Shown here: positions 41,721 to 50,277 of the stretch, one piece after another | Position numbering within the stretch: position 1 is the first letter of the stretch | Layout of the letters: the number at the start of each line of letters is the position of its first letter | NCBI RefSeq assembly: GCF_017868775.1 | Contig: NZ_CP053381.1 | Location: 1,116,001-1,180,000, forward strand | Reading direction: 5' to 3' | Length of the DNA stretch: 64,000 nt | DNA from: Billgrantia sulfidoxydans | GTDB taxonomy: Bacteria; Pseudomonadota; Gammaproteobacteria; Pseudomonadales; Halomonadaceae | Position numbers and translations under genes: made by a program | Notes under the pieces: model-generated | Told to the model about the DNA's origin: nothing | The model's database searches: none | What the model saw: the letters and a program-made list of their open reading frames with translations, nothing else

Positions 41721-43628
41721 ATGGCCGTAAACCCAATCCCGGTTGATCAGCGCGTCATCGACATCGACTCGCGTCGATTCGCCTCTATCGGCAAGGCGCT
41801 GGTCGAGCTGATCACCAACAGCGACGATAGCTACACGCGGCTGGAAGAAGCCAGCCAGCCGGCTTCAGGCCGGATCCGCGTGCTCTACGAGCCGCACCGG
41901 GCGGGCGCGCTCCTGATCGTCGCGGACCAGGCCGAGGGCATGTCGTTCGAACATGCATGCTATAGCCTCACCTACGGCGGGGCCCATAGCCCGTTGTCGC
42001 GTGGCGAGGGCGGTGGGCGAGGTTACTTTGGCCGGGGGCTGAAGCAGGGGATCTACGGGCTCGGTCACGGCTGGCTGGAGACGATCCGCGATGGTCGCTT
42101 CACCCGCATCGAACTGTTCCGAGGCGAGAACGGCGGCTATCTCTACGACGATGGCGGCGGTGACCGCCCCGCGACGCCGCGTGACTATGCGCGGCTCGAC
42201 GTCACCGGCAATGGTACGCGAGTCGCGATCGTCATCGAGAACCCGCTGGTAAACATTCCGCGTTACCGATCCGTCGTGCGGGCCGTGGCGAACAATGTCT
42301 ATCTGCGCGACGTGGTGGCACGGCGTCACATCGAGGTTGCCCATGTGCAGTCCGGCCAAGTCATGGAGATCGAAGGTCCGGTGCGTTTCGCAGAGCCGCC
42401 CGCACGGGTATTGCTCGGCCCCGACCTGGAAGAACACTTCGAGTTCGAGCGACGATCCTATCCGCTCACCCTGACGTTAAAGCGTGCGGTAAACGCGGAG
42501 CTTGCGCAGCGGGGGGACGAGCGCGCCAACGGGCTGGTGGTGATCTCGGGTACGGCGGTGCTCGACTGCCAGCTTTTCGACTACGAGAACCAGACCGGCA
42601 CGGAGTACCTCTTCGGCACCGTCCGCTGTTCAGGGCTCATTGAGCGGCTCGGCCAGGGCGGTGCGATCATCAGCGACGAACGCGAGGGGCTGAATCCCAA
42701 GGATCCGTTCGTCGCTGCGTTTTCTCGCGCCGTTAGCCGGCTGATTGCGCCGTGCGTGCAGGCGGAAAAGGATCAGCTCAGGCAACTGGAGTACGTGACA
42801 ACGTCTGGTCGCACGGCACTCATGATCGAGCAGATCCTCCGACGCATGAACCGGGCGGCTATCGAGGATCTCGGCATCGTGGTATCGACGGCCGCGGCAG
42901 GCGAGGAACAGGGGTTCGTCGAGGATGTGGAGCATCCCGCGGCCCTGCGCTTCTCAACGCCATTCTATTACCGGCAAGCGGGGCATCCGTTCCACGTCAG
43001 GCTGCTGGTCGACGCGAGGCAACTCGACCCTGATGTGGTCCTGAGTTTCGATAGTCGGCTGCCGGAAACCATGCGCATCGATCCGGCATTGCAGAATGGG
43101 ACGCTGCGCGATCTCGCCACGGACGGCCGCGTCGAGTGGACCGTCACTGGTGACGTGCCGAGTGAGCGCGGCGAGATCATGGCTCGGGCCGGCAGTCATC
43201 TGGCCTGGTGCGAGCTGGTCGTGGCCGAGCACGGGGTGGGACATTCGCACCATCCGCACCATTCACCGCGACGCGTGGTCAAGCGTCGGGTTCCCCACGA
43301 CCACGGTGAAGCCATGTTCACCGGCTACGAGCTGCGCAGACTCGAGAGCGAACCGGCGCGCGCCATCTACAGTCCCTCAGAGCGGCGGATTCTCATCAAT
43401 ACAGCTGCCCCGACGGTCCAGCTTTATGTCGATGGGCGCGGTCATTTCCGCGACTCGGCTCGCCTGCTGCTTGCGGAGCTGCTCATGGACGTCATTTCCG
43501 ACGAGTTGGCCCGGCGCTCGATCGCGAAATCCAGGCATGAGAACGACATGGAAGCGCACCGTGCGATGAAGCTCGACATTATCCGGCGCTATGGCGGCGA
43601 CATTCATCTGGCCTTCCAGGGAGGATGA
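41721..43628 (+). CDS. Stand-alone GHKL (Hsp90/MORC-type) ATPase
   Basis: A 635-residue protein with an N-terminal Bergerat-fold ATPase: N-box ALVELITNSDDSYTR (Asn33), G1 box VADQAEGMSFEHA, and the lid/G2 GYFGRGLKQGIYGLGHGW. The rest (about 450 residues) includes a His-rich stretch (HSHHPHHSPRR) and no recognised domain. No sensor or histidine-phosphotransfer region is seen, so it is not a histidine kinase. I preferred the ATG at 41721 (GAGGA eight bases upstream); ATG 41715 and TTG 41703 are in frame. Related ATPases act in DNA transactions and defence. Confidence 0.75.
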   Translation: MAVNPIPVDQRVIDIDSRRFASIGKALVELITNSDDSYTRLEEASQPASGRIRVLYEPHRAGALLIVADQAEGMSFEHACYSLTYGGAHSPLSRGEGGGRGYFGRGLKQGIYGLGHGWLETIRDGRFTRIELFRGENGGYLYDDGGGDRPATPRDYARLDVTGNGTRVAIVIENPLVNIPRYRSVVRAVANNVYLRDVVARRHIEVAHVQSGQVMEIEGPVRFAEPPARVLLGPDLEEHFEFERRSYPLTLTLKRAVNAELAQRGDERANGLVVISGTAVLDCQLFDYENQTGTEYLFGTVRCSGLIERLGQGGAIISDEREGLNPKDPFVAAFSRAVSRLIAPCVQAEKDQLRQLEYVTTSGRTALMIEQILRRMNRAAIEDLGIVVSTAAAGEEQGFVEDVEHPAALRFSTPFYYRQAGHPFHVRLLVDARQLDPDVVLSFDSRLPETMRIDPALQNGTLRDLATDGRVEWTVTGDVPSERGEIMARAGSHLAWCELVVAEHGVGHSHHPHHSPRRVVKRRVPHDHGEAMFTGYELRRLESEPARAIYSPSERRILINTAAPTVQLYVDGRGHFRDSARLLLAELLMDVISDELARRSIAKSRHENDMEAHRAMKLDIIRRYGGDIHLAFQGG

Positions 43629-43655
43629 TGTAATTGCCTGAAGGGCCGGAATCTC

Positions 43656-44027
43656 TCACGCCTCGATCCACACCTCGTCGCCCTTGAAGCTCACCTTCCA
43701 GGTGCGAAGCCGCACGCTGTCGTCTTCCAGGCATTGGCCGTCTTCCAGGCGGAAGTGCTGCTTGTAGATCGGCGAGGCGACGACGAGTTGGCCCTTGAGG
43801 TCGCCGACGATGCCGCGGGCGATGACGTTGGCGCCGGAGAAGGGATCGTGGTGGTCGATGGCGTAGAGTTCCTGCGCCTGGCCGGGAAGATAGAAAATCG
43901 CCACTTGGGCCGGGCCTTCCGGGGTTTCCATCCAGGCGGCGACGCCGGAGTAGGGCACCAGGTCGGCGCGGGTGCAGAGGGTTTGCCAGGTCTGGGTCAT
44001 GGTCTTCGCCGCAATTGCTGAACTCAT
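43656..44027 (-). CDS. nirD: Assimilatory nitrite reductase small subunit NirD
   Basis: A 123-residue Rieske-fold subunit of NADH-dependent nitrite reductase (LVPYSGVAAWMETPEGPAQV, YAIDHHDPFSGANVIARGIV, VASPIYKQHFRLEDGQCLED). As usual for NirD the Rieske cysteines are absent. GGAGAAGACCTGA precedes the ATG at 44027. It is the last gene of the oxidoreductase-nirB-nirD operon. Confidence 0.9.
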   Translation of the reverse strand: MSSAIAAKTMTQTWQTLCTRADLVPYSGVAAWMETPEGPAQVAIFYLPGQAQELYAIDHHDPFSGANVIARGIVGDLKGQLVVASPIYKQHFRLEDGQCLEDDSVRLRTWKVSFKGDEVWIEA

Positions 44028-44104
44028 TCAGGTCTTCTCCACTTTTTATCTGATCACTGCCGAGCGAGATGAAGCGGGCGGCGCGCTGGGCGCCGCCATT
44101 TCCA

Positions 44105-46618
44105 TCACGCAGGCCTTAATTGCCCGCGCTCGGTGGTATAGATGATGTCCGGATCGGGGCGCGCGTCGTTGACGAAGCTGCGGAAGCGCTTGAGCTTCTC
44201 CGGGTCGCTGATGGCGTTGGCCCATTCGCACTCGTAGGTATCGATCACGGCCTGCATCTGCCGGTCGAGCTCTTCGCCGATGCCGAGGCTGTCCTCGAGG
44301 ATCACCTGCTTGAGGTAATCCAGCCCGCCTTCCAGGTTCTCGCGCCACACCGAGGTGCGCTGCAGGCGGTCGGCGGTGCGGATGTAGAACATCAGGAAGC
44401 GGTCGATGATGCGGTAGAGCTCCTCGTCGCTGAGGTCGGTGGCGAACAGTTCGGCGTGGCGCGGGCGCATGCCGCCGTTGCCGCATACGTACAGGTTCCA
44501 GCCGTTCTCGGTGGCGATTACGCCGATGTCCTTGCTCTGGGCTTCGGCGCACTCGCGGGTGCAGCCGGAAACGGCGAACTTGAGCTTGTGCGGGGCGCGC
44601 AGGCCCTTGTAGCGGTTCTCCAACTGGATCGCCATGCCCACGCTGTCCTGCACGCCGTAGCGGCACCAGGTGCTGCCCACGCAGGACTTCACCGTGCGGG
44701 TCGACTTGCCGTAGGCGTGGCCGGTCTCGAAGCCGGCCTCGATCAGTTCGCCCCAGATCGCCGGCAGGTCCTCCAGGCGGGCGCCGAACAGGTCGATGCG
44801 CTGGCCGCCGGTCACTTTGGTGTAGAGCGCGTACTTCTGCGCCACCTGGCCCAGCACCACCAGCTTGTCGGGGGTGATCTCCCCGCCAGGCACGCGGGGA
44901 ACGACGGAGTAGGTGCCGTTCTTCTGCATATTGGCCATGAAGGTGTCGTTGGTATCCTGCAGCGGGATGTGGGCCGCGTCGGTGATCGGCTCGTTGAAGC
45001 AGGAAGCCAGGATCGAGGCCACTGCCGGCTTGCAGATATCGCAGCCGAGTTTGTGGGTCTCGGGGTTGCCGTGCTTCTCCATCAGCTCGCTGAAGGTCTT
45101 GATGCCCTCCACCCGTACGATGTCGTAGAGCTCCTGGCGGGTATGGGCGAAGTGCTCGCAGATCGACTTGTCGACCTCCACGCCGCGGCTCTCGAGCTCA
45201 TGGTCCACCAGGTTCTTGAGCAGGGCGGCGCAGCCGCCGCAGCCGGTGCTGGCCTTGGTGGCGCCCTTCACCGCGCCGAGATCCACGGCGCCGGCGTCGA
45301 TCGAGGCGCACACGTCACCCTTGGTGACGTTGTGGCACGAGCAGATGGTGGCGGTGGCCGGCAGGGCGTCCGGCCCCAGCGCGGGGGCGGCTTCGCCACC
45401 GGCGGGCAGGATCAGCGCAGCCGGGTCCTCGGGCAGCTCGATGCGGTTGGCGTAGTACTGGTGCAGGGTGTCGTAGTAGCTGTTATCCCCCACCAGCATG
45501 GCGCCCACCACGCGCTTGCCGTCGCTGGAAACCACCAGCTTGCGGTACTGCTGCTTGATGGGGTCGAGGAAACGGTACTGCCGTGCGCCGGGGGTGCGGT
45601 CGCCGTGGGCGTCGCCGATGGAGCCCACGTCGACGCCCATCAGCTTGAGCTTGGTGCTCATGTCGGCGCCGCGGAAGGTTTCGCCACCTTCGAGGAGCGT
45701 TGAGGCCGCGACCTTGGCCATCTGGTAACCGGGGGCGACCAGGCCGAAGATGCTGTTGTTCCACAGCGCCACTTCGCCAACGGCGAGGATGGCCGGGTCG
45801 CTGGTCAGGCAGCTGTCGTCGATCACCACGCCGCCGCGCTCGCCGATCTCCAGGCCGCAGTCGCGGGCCAGCTCGTCGCGGGGGCGTATGCCGGCGGAGA
45901 AGACGATGAGGTCGGTTTCCAGCACCTTGTCGTCCTGGAACACCATGCGGTGGCGGCTGGCCTCGCCGTCGACGATCTCCTGGGTGGCGCGGCCGGTGAG
46001 CACCTGCACGCCCAGCGCTTCGATCTTCTCGCGCAGCAGTTCGCCGCCTTCGCTGTCCACCTGCATTGGCATCAGCCGCGGAGCGAACTCCACCACGGCG
46101 GTGTCCAGGTTGAGCCCGCGCAGGGCGTTGGCGGCTTCCAGGCCGAGCAGGCCACCGCCCACCACCACGCCGGTGGTGGCGGTTTCGGCGGCGGCACGAA
46201 TGGCGTCGAGGTCCTCCAGGGTGCGGTAGACCAGGCAGCCTTCGCGGTCGTTGCCGGGAATCGGCGGCACGAAGGGGTAGGAGCCGGTGGCCAGCACCAG
46301 GCGGTCGTAGCGGTAGCGGCCCTGGGGCGTGACGACCTCGCCCTTGTCGCGGTCGATGGCGGTGACCGCCTCGTGCAGGCGCAGTTCGATGCCGTGCTCG
46401 GCGTAGTACTCGCTGGTGGAGAGCGCCAGTGAGGCGGCATCGCGGCCGCTGAAGTACTCGGAGAGGTGCACGCGGTCGTAGGCCAGGTGGCGCTCCTCGC
46501 CGAACACGGTGACGGCGTAGCGCTCGGTGGCGCCCTGTTCGACCAGTTGCTCGACCAGGTGGTGGCCGACCATGCCGTTGCCGATGACGATCAGTTGCGG
46601 TTTCGCGGGCGTGTTCAT
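44105..46618 (-). CDS. nirB: Assimilatory nitrite reductase large subunit NirB
   Basis: An 837-residue enzyme that reduces nitrite to ammonia. FAD-binding start (LIVIGNGMVGHHLVEQLVEQ), NAD-binding GVVVGGGLLGLEAANAL, a BFD-like [2Fe-2S] domain (CSCHNV, CGGC), then sulfite/nitrite reductase ferredoxin-like and siroheme/4Fe-4S domains with CVGSTWC (C-x5-C) and CTREC (C-x3-C). The start at 46618 has GGAGGCCGC upstream and overlaps the preceding gene's stop by four bases. A much longer open frame to 47233 is antisense-free read-back into that gene and is not used. Confidence 0.95.
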   Translation of the reverse strand: MNTPAKPQLIVIGNGMVGHHLVEQLVEQGATERYAVTVFGEERHLAYDRVHLSEYFSGRDAASLALSTSEYYAEHGIELRLHEAVTAIDRDKGEVVTPQGRYRYDRLVLATGSYPFVPPIPGNDREGCLVYRTLEDLDAIRAAAETATTGVVVGGGLLGLEAANALRGLNLDTAVVEFAPRLMPMQVDSEGGELLREKIEALGVQVLTGRATQEIVDGEASRHRMVFQDDKVLETDLIVFSAGIRPRDELARDCGLEIGERGGVVIDDSCLTSDPAILAVGEVALWNNSIFGLVAPGYQMAKVAASTLLEGGETFRGADMSTKLKLMGVDVGSIGDAHGDRTPGARQYRFLDPIKQQYRKLVVSSDGKRVVGAMLVGDNSYYDTLHQYYANRIELPEDPAALILPAGGEAAPALGPDALPATATICSCHNVTKGDVCASIDAGAVDLGAVKGATKASTGCGGCAALLKNLVDHELESRGVEVDKSICEHFAHTRQELYDIVRVEGIKTFSELMEKHGNPETHKLGCDICKPAVASILASCFNEPITDAAHIPLQDTNDTFMANMQKNGTYSVVPRVPGGEITPDKLVVLGQVAQKYALYTKVTGGQRIDLFGARLEDLPAIWGELIEAGFETGHAYGKSTRTVKSCVGSTWCRYGVQDSVGMAIQLENRYKGLRAPHKLKFAVSGCTRECAEAQSKDIGVIATENGWNLYVCGNGGMRPRHAELFATDLSDEELYRIIDRFLMFYIRTADRLQRTSVWRENLEGGLDYLKQVILEDSLGIGEELDRQMQAVIDTYECEWANAISDPEKLKRFRSFVNDARPDPDIIYTTERGQLRPA

Positions 46619-47919
46619 GCGGCCTCCTTGGCGGGGCGTTGCGGTGATTCGTTCGAGGCGTCGTCGAGCAGGGCCTGGGCGTCGGCGGCGCCGAGCAACA
46701 GCGCGGCGCGGCAGGCGGTGAGGTCGCGGCCAGCCAAGGCCTGCTCGAAGTACCAGGGTCCGGAGGCGGTGTCGCCGTAAAGCACGACGCCCTCCAGACG
46801 GCCGCCTCTCAGCAGCAGGCGGCGGTAGTCGCCCTGCTGGGGATCGCGGTAGCTGAGTACTTCGTGATCGGGTTCGGCTTCGGTGGGGCCGAAGGCGTAG
46901 AGCGAGATGCCGCTGACCTTGAGCTTGGTGGCGGTGGGCTGTTCGACGTAGCCCGGTACACCTTCGGCATTGGGGCGGCAGAGCCGCTCGGCCAGCACCT
47001 CGACCTGGCGCCAGATCGGCTCGACCAGGCCGTAGAGGTTGCCGCGGTGTTCGCAGCACTCGCCCAGGGCGTGGATCGCCGGGTCGCTGGTGGTCAGCCA
47101 CTCGTCGACGATCACGCCACGGTTGCTCTCGAGCCCGGCGGCGCGGGCCAGTTCGGCATTGGGCACGATGCCGATGGCCACCACCACGCAGTCGGCGGCG
47201 AGCCGGGTGCCGTCGCTCAGATGCGCGGCGCACACCTGGCCCTCGGCGTCGGCTTCCAGGCGCTCGAGCTGGGCGTCGGTATGGATGTCGAGGCCGCGAC
47301 CGCGCAGCTCGTTTTCCAGCAGGCGGGCGGCGGTGAGATCGAGCTGGCGGTTCATCAGCCGGTCGTCGCGCTGCAGCAGGCTCACCCGCATGCCGCGTTT
47401 GCGCAGCCCCTCGGCAGCTTCCAGGCCGAGCAGGCCGCCGCCGATCACTACGGCGTTGCGGCCGGTTTCGGCGGCGCGTGCGAGGGCGTCGGCGTCGTGC
47501 AGGTCTCGGAACACGTGCACGCAGGGAAGCTCGAGCCCCGGCACCGGCGGGCGGGCCGGGTTCGAACCGGTGGCCAGCACCAGGCGGTCGTAGTCGAGTT
47601 CACGCCCGGCATCGGTGGTGAGGGTGCGTGCGTCGCGGTCGATGGCCTCCACCCGCTCGCCGAGGATGAGTTCGATGCCCTGCTCGGCATACCATTCGGC
47701 GCTGCGCAGGGTGAGGGCCTCGCGCTGCATTTCGCCGGCCAGCAGCGGCGAGAGCAGGATGCGGTTGTAGGCCGGCGTCTGCTCGGCCCCGATGACCGTG
47801 ATCCTGGCGGGGCGCTCGGTCCGGGCGAGGAGTGCCTCGGCCAGCCGGTGGCCGGCCATGCCATTGCCGACGATGACCAGGTGCTCGACGGTGGATGTCT
47901 CGGGATGTCGCCTTGGCAT
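46615..47919 (-). CDS. FAD/NAD(P)-dependent oxidoreductase of the nitrite/nitrate assimilation operon
   Basis: A 434-residue pyridine-nucleotide-disulfide-type flavoprotein (HLVIVGNGMAGHRLAEALLA, VVIGGGLLGLEAAEGLRKRG, LHALGE-type IHALGECCEH). It resembles the N-terminal FAD/NAD module of NirB or a NasB-like reductase, and could supply electrons to NasA, which lacks its own reductase domain. GGAGGTGTTCGC precedes the ATG at 47919. It is the first gene of the operon with nirB and nirD, behind a NasT-type leader. Confidence 0.85.
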   Translation of the reverse strand: MPRRHPETSTVEHLVIVGNGMAGHRLAEALLARTERPARITVIGAEQTPAYNRILLSPLLAGEMQREALTLRSAEWYAEQGIELILGERVEAIDRDARTLTTDAGRELDYDRLVLATGSNPARPPVPGLELPCVHVFRDLHDADALARAAETGRNAVVIGGGLLGLEAAEGLRKRGMRVSLLQRDDRLMNRQLDLTAARLLENELRGRGLDIHTDAQLERLEADAEGQVCAAHLSDGTRLAADCVVVAIGIVPNAELARAAGLESNRGVIVDEWLTTSDPAIHALGECCEHRGNLYGLVEPIWRQVEVLAERLCRPNAEGVPGYVEQPTATKLKVSGISLYAFGPTEAEPDHEVLSYRDPQQGDYRRLLLRGGRLEGVVLYGDTASGPWYFEQALAGRDLTACRAALLLGAADAQALLDDASNESPQRPAKEAA

Positions 47920-47966
47920 GCGAACACCTCCTCTCGCTGCGCTTGTCAGAATGACGGGCCTATAAC

Positions 47967-48066
47967 GCAACGACGCCTCGGCGCTTCCCCTGTCGATTCG
48001 AGGATCGAACCGGGGAGCACAGAGACGTCGTTGTCGCTTTCATGTGGGCGATCGCCTTTGATCGCC
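47967..48066 (-). promoter_or_regulatory. NasT-type ANTAR antitermination leader before the FAD oxidoreductase-nirBD operon
   Basis: Reading on the minus strand: hairpin P1 (48066-48047) GGCGATC-[AAAGGC]-GATCGCC, hexaloop with A1 and G4; hairpin P2 (about 48035-48024) GAC-[AACGAC]-GTC, hexaloop with A1 and G4; then a terminator-like stem in which CAACGACGTCTC (48033-48022) pairs with GAGGCGTCGTTG (47979-47968). P2 and the terminator share bases, so they exclude each other. The U-tract is weak. This is the two-hexaloop motif known to bind ANTAR proteins such as NasT/NasR. Confidence 0.75.
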
Positions 48067-48203
48067 GCTCTGTCCTGCAGGTATCAAGATTCCGGCCAAG
48101 GTAACAGGTGCGTGATCTTTTTCCTTTTGTGCCAGTGTCTTGGGGAGGAGGTCGAAGGTCTCGGTGCAGGCCGGTCAGCGCTCAGCTTGGCCGGCCGTGC
48201 ACA

Positions 48204-49244
48204 TCAGTGGTGCGTTGCGGCATCGAAATGCACAGGGCTGTAGCACGCCGCCAGCAGCGCGGGGTCGAAGCGGCCACCCTGGGCTTCCAGTTGACGCACG
48301 ATGGGTTCGGCGAAGTGCAGGGCGGCCTGCGGCGTCGGGCGCAGCAGGTCCCCCCCGCAGAGCTGCTGATGGATGGGCGCTGCATCGCTGTCGAGGGTGT
48401 CGAGGTGGCGAATCGAGCGATCGAGGTAGGGCGGCAGGGCCAGCCATTCATGTGCCTGACGGCGATGATCCGGCGAGGCGGCCAGCCACTCGCCGGCTGC
48501 TACCAGGGCGCGCAGCAGGGCGGCCAGTGTGGCCGGGTAGCGCTGCGCCCAGGAGCGGGTCACGCCGAGTACCTTCTCCGGGTGGCCGGGCCACAGCTGG
48601 GCGCCGGTGGCGACCAGTTGGCCCGCGCCGCAGTGGCGGGCCAGGGTGCCCCAGGGCTCGCCGGCGCAGAAGCCGTCGATCTGGCCGTCGCGCAGGGCTT
48701 CCACCATGCGCGGCGGCGGCAGGGCGACCAGCTCGACGTCGCGGTCGGGGGCGATGTCGCCCAGGGACAACCATTCGCGCAGCTGGTAGTGCTGGCAGGA
48801 GTAGGGATACACCATGGCCAGGCGCGGGCGCCTGCTGCTGCCCGAGCCGCGCAGCCAGTTGCCCAGCGCCAGGGCGCTGCTGCCCGGGTCTGCGTCGAGG
48901 GCGGCACCGCTGGCCTGACACAGCGACGTGGAGAGCGTGATGGTATTGCCGTTGCGCGAGAGCAGCAGCGGAGCCAGCGTTTCGCAGGGCGCGCGGCCCA
49001 GGCCCAGGCTCATGGCCAGCGGCATGGGGGCGAGCATCTGCGCACCGTCGAGCAGGCCGGCGGCGACCTTGTCGCGCAGGGTGGCCCAGGCGTTCTCCCG
49101 CGACAGGCTGACGTCCAGCCCCTGGGCGGCGAAGCAGCCCCGTTCGCGGGCGACGATCAGCAGGGCGGCATCGAGCAGCGGCACGAAGCCGAGGGTGAGG
49201 CGCGCGAGTTCCGGGCTGGCGGCGTGAAGTGGCGGTTGGCTCAT
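48204..49244 (-). CDS. nasS: NasS nitrate sensor (NrtA/CmpA-like, cytoplasmic)
   Basis: A 346-residue periplasmic-binding-protein fold of the NrtA/CmpA type (LTLGFVPLLDAALLIVARER, ALLDGAQMLAPMPLAMSLGLG-type ligand loop, DGFCAGEPWGTLARHCG). There is no signal peptide, which distinguishes the cytoplasmic sensor NasS from the transport protein. In the known system NasS holds NasT until nitrate or nitrite binds. The gene overlaps nasT by ATGA. Confidence 0.9.
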   Translation of the reverse strand: MSQPPLHAASPELARLTLGFVPLLDAALLIVARERGCFAAQGLDVSLSRENAWATLRDKVAAGLLDGAQMLAPMPLAMSLGLGRAPCETLAPLLLSRNGNTITLSTSLCQASGAALDADPGSSALALGNWLRGSGSSRRPRLAMVYPYSCQHYQLREWLSLGDIAPDRDVELVALPPPRMVEALRDGQIDGFCAGEPWGTLARHCGAGQLVATGAQLWPGHPEKVLGVTRSWAQRYPATLAALLRALVAAGEWLAASPDHRRQAHEWLALPPYLDRSIRHLDTLDSDAAPIHQQLCGGDLLRPTPQAALHFAEPIVRQLEAQGGRFDPALLAACYSPVHFDAATHH

Positions 49245-49873
49245 GAGCGGGTTCCCCGTTTGTCGGCGGCGTGCCCCTGGGGCAATAGCGGGTTCAGGCG
49301 GCCGAGAATGTCGACGACGCTGTCGGCGACCTCGGCGATACGCTGGCCGCGGTCCATGGCGAGCTTGCGCAGCATGCGGTAGGCCTGCTCCTCGTCGCAG
49401 CCCTGATGCTTCATCAACAGGCCCTTGGCGCGCTCGATACGCTTGCGCTCGGCCAGCTGGTTGCGCGCCTTGTCCAGCTCCTGGCGCATGCTGTGGAAGG
49501 CGTCGAAGCGGGCGATAGCCACCTCGACGATGGCCTCCACGCGCTCCGGCACCAGGCCGTCGACGACGTAGGCGCTGACGCCGGCCTTGAGCGCGGCCTG
49601 CAGCGTGTCGGAATCGTGCTGGTCGGCAAAGAACACCACCGGGCGCGGGTTCTCGCGGTTGAGCAGCGCCATGCTCTCCAGCGTGTCGCGGTCGGGGCTC
49701 TCCATATCGATGATCACCACGTCGGGCTGATGGCGCGCGACCATCTCGTTGAGGCTGGCCGGGTTCGAGAGCCGGCAGATGACCCGGTGTCCCTCGGCCA
49801 TCAGCGCCTCCTCAACCATGGCGGCACGTACCACCTCGTCGTCGACCAGCAGAATGTTCAGGGGTGGTGGCAT
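49241..49873 (-). CDS. nasT: NasT antitermination regulator (receiver + ANTAR)
   Basis: A 210-residue protein: pseudo-receiver (LNILLVDDEVVRAAMVEEAL, VVIIDMESPDRDTLESM) and C-terminal ANTAR RNA-binding domain (AERKRIERAKGLLMKHQGCD, EEQAYRMLRKLAMDRGQRIA). NasT binds two-hexaloop leader RNAs and prevents termination. The start at 49873 gives the normal receiver N terminus; an extension to 49996 is unlikely. It is divergent from nasA. Confidence 0.93.
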   Translation of the reverse strand: MPPPLNILLVDDEVVRAAMVEEALMAEGHRVICRLSNPASLNEMVARHQPDVVIIDMESPDRDTLESMALLNRENPRPVVFFADQHDSDTLQAALKAGVSAYVVDGLVPERVEAIVEVAIARFDAFHSMRQELDKARNQLAERKRIERAKGLLMKHQGCDEEQAYRMLRKLAMDRGQRIAEVADSVVDILGRLNPLLPQGHAADKRGTRS

Positions 49874-50130
49874 AGGGTCTCGCTCGTGAATGGCATGCCT
49901 AGGTGGTCTTTTCCTGTCTCCAAGCAAGAAACATTCCATGTTTCGCTTCGTCGCAGGCGGGTGGCGCCTCAGCCGGCGCTGGCGGCGGGCAGCCAAGTCA
50001 TCCGGCGTGCCCGCTCGGCACTAGCCTGGTGCAAGGGCGGAGCCGGTCGTGGGGAAATGGTGCAGGGCAGCATGCGGGAGGGGCGCGGGAAAAGAGGCAT
50101 CTAGCTGATAGCCGTTCGGTCTTCGGTGGA

Positions 50131-50147
50131 TGGCACGCTTCCTGCTT
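50131..50147 (+). promoter_or_regulatory. Sigma-54 (-24/-12) promoter of nasA
   Basis: TGGCACGCTTCCTGCTT has GG and GC separated by ten bases, matching the TGGCACG-N4-TTGC consensus except for the first T of TTGC. It puts the RNA start near 50157, just before the leader hairpins. Confidence 0.75.
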
Positions 50148-50170
50148 GATGCGGGTCAATACTCTACCGA

Positions 50171-50253
50171 GGGCGCCATGCGGCGCCCCGAGCGGCAACG
50201 ACGCCCGCCAACGCCGCCCTTCGGGGTTGGTCGTTGGCGGGCGTCGTCGTTTC
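50171..50253 (+). promoter_or_regulatory. NasT-type ANTAR antitermination leader of nasA with intrinsic terminator
   Basis: P1 (50171-50189) GGGCGC-[CATGCG]-GCGCCC, which has G4 but C at loop position 1; P2 (50192-50208) GCGGC-[AACGAC]-GCC(C)GC, hexaloop with A1 and G4. The terminator pairs ACGACGCCCGCCAACG (50198-50213) with CGTTGGCGGGCGTCGT (50232-50247), 16 perfect pairs followed by CGTTTC. P2 occupies the 5' arm of the terminator, so NasT binding to P2 would block it. The ribosome site and the nasA ATG follow within 30 bases. The rest of the 404-base nasT-nasA gap holds the divergent promoters. Confidence 0.82.
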
Positions 50254-50277
50254 GCCAGGAACAGACAGGAGATCGAC

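Noticed and set aside
46619..47233. N-terminal extension of NirB to 1042 residues
   Set aside because: The extension lies inside the upstream oxidoreductase gene in another frame and is Arg/Pro-rich. The ATG at 46618 has a good ribosome site.
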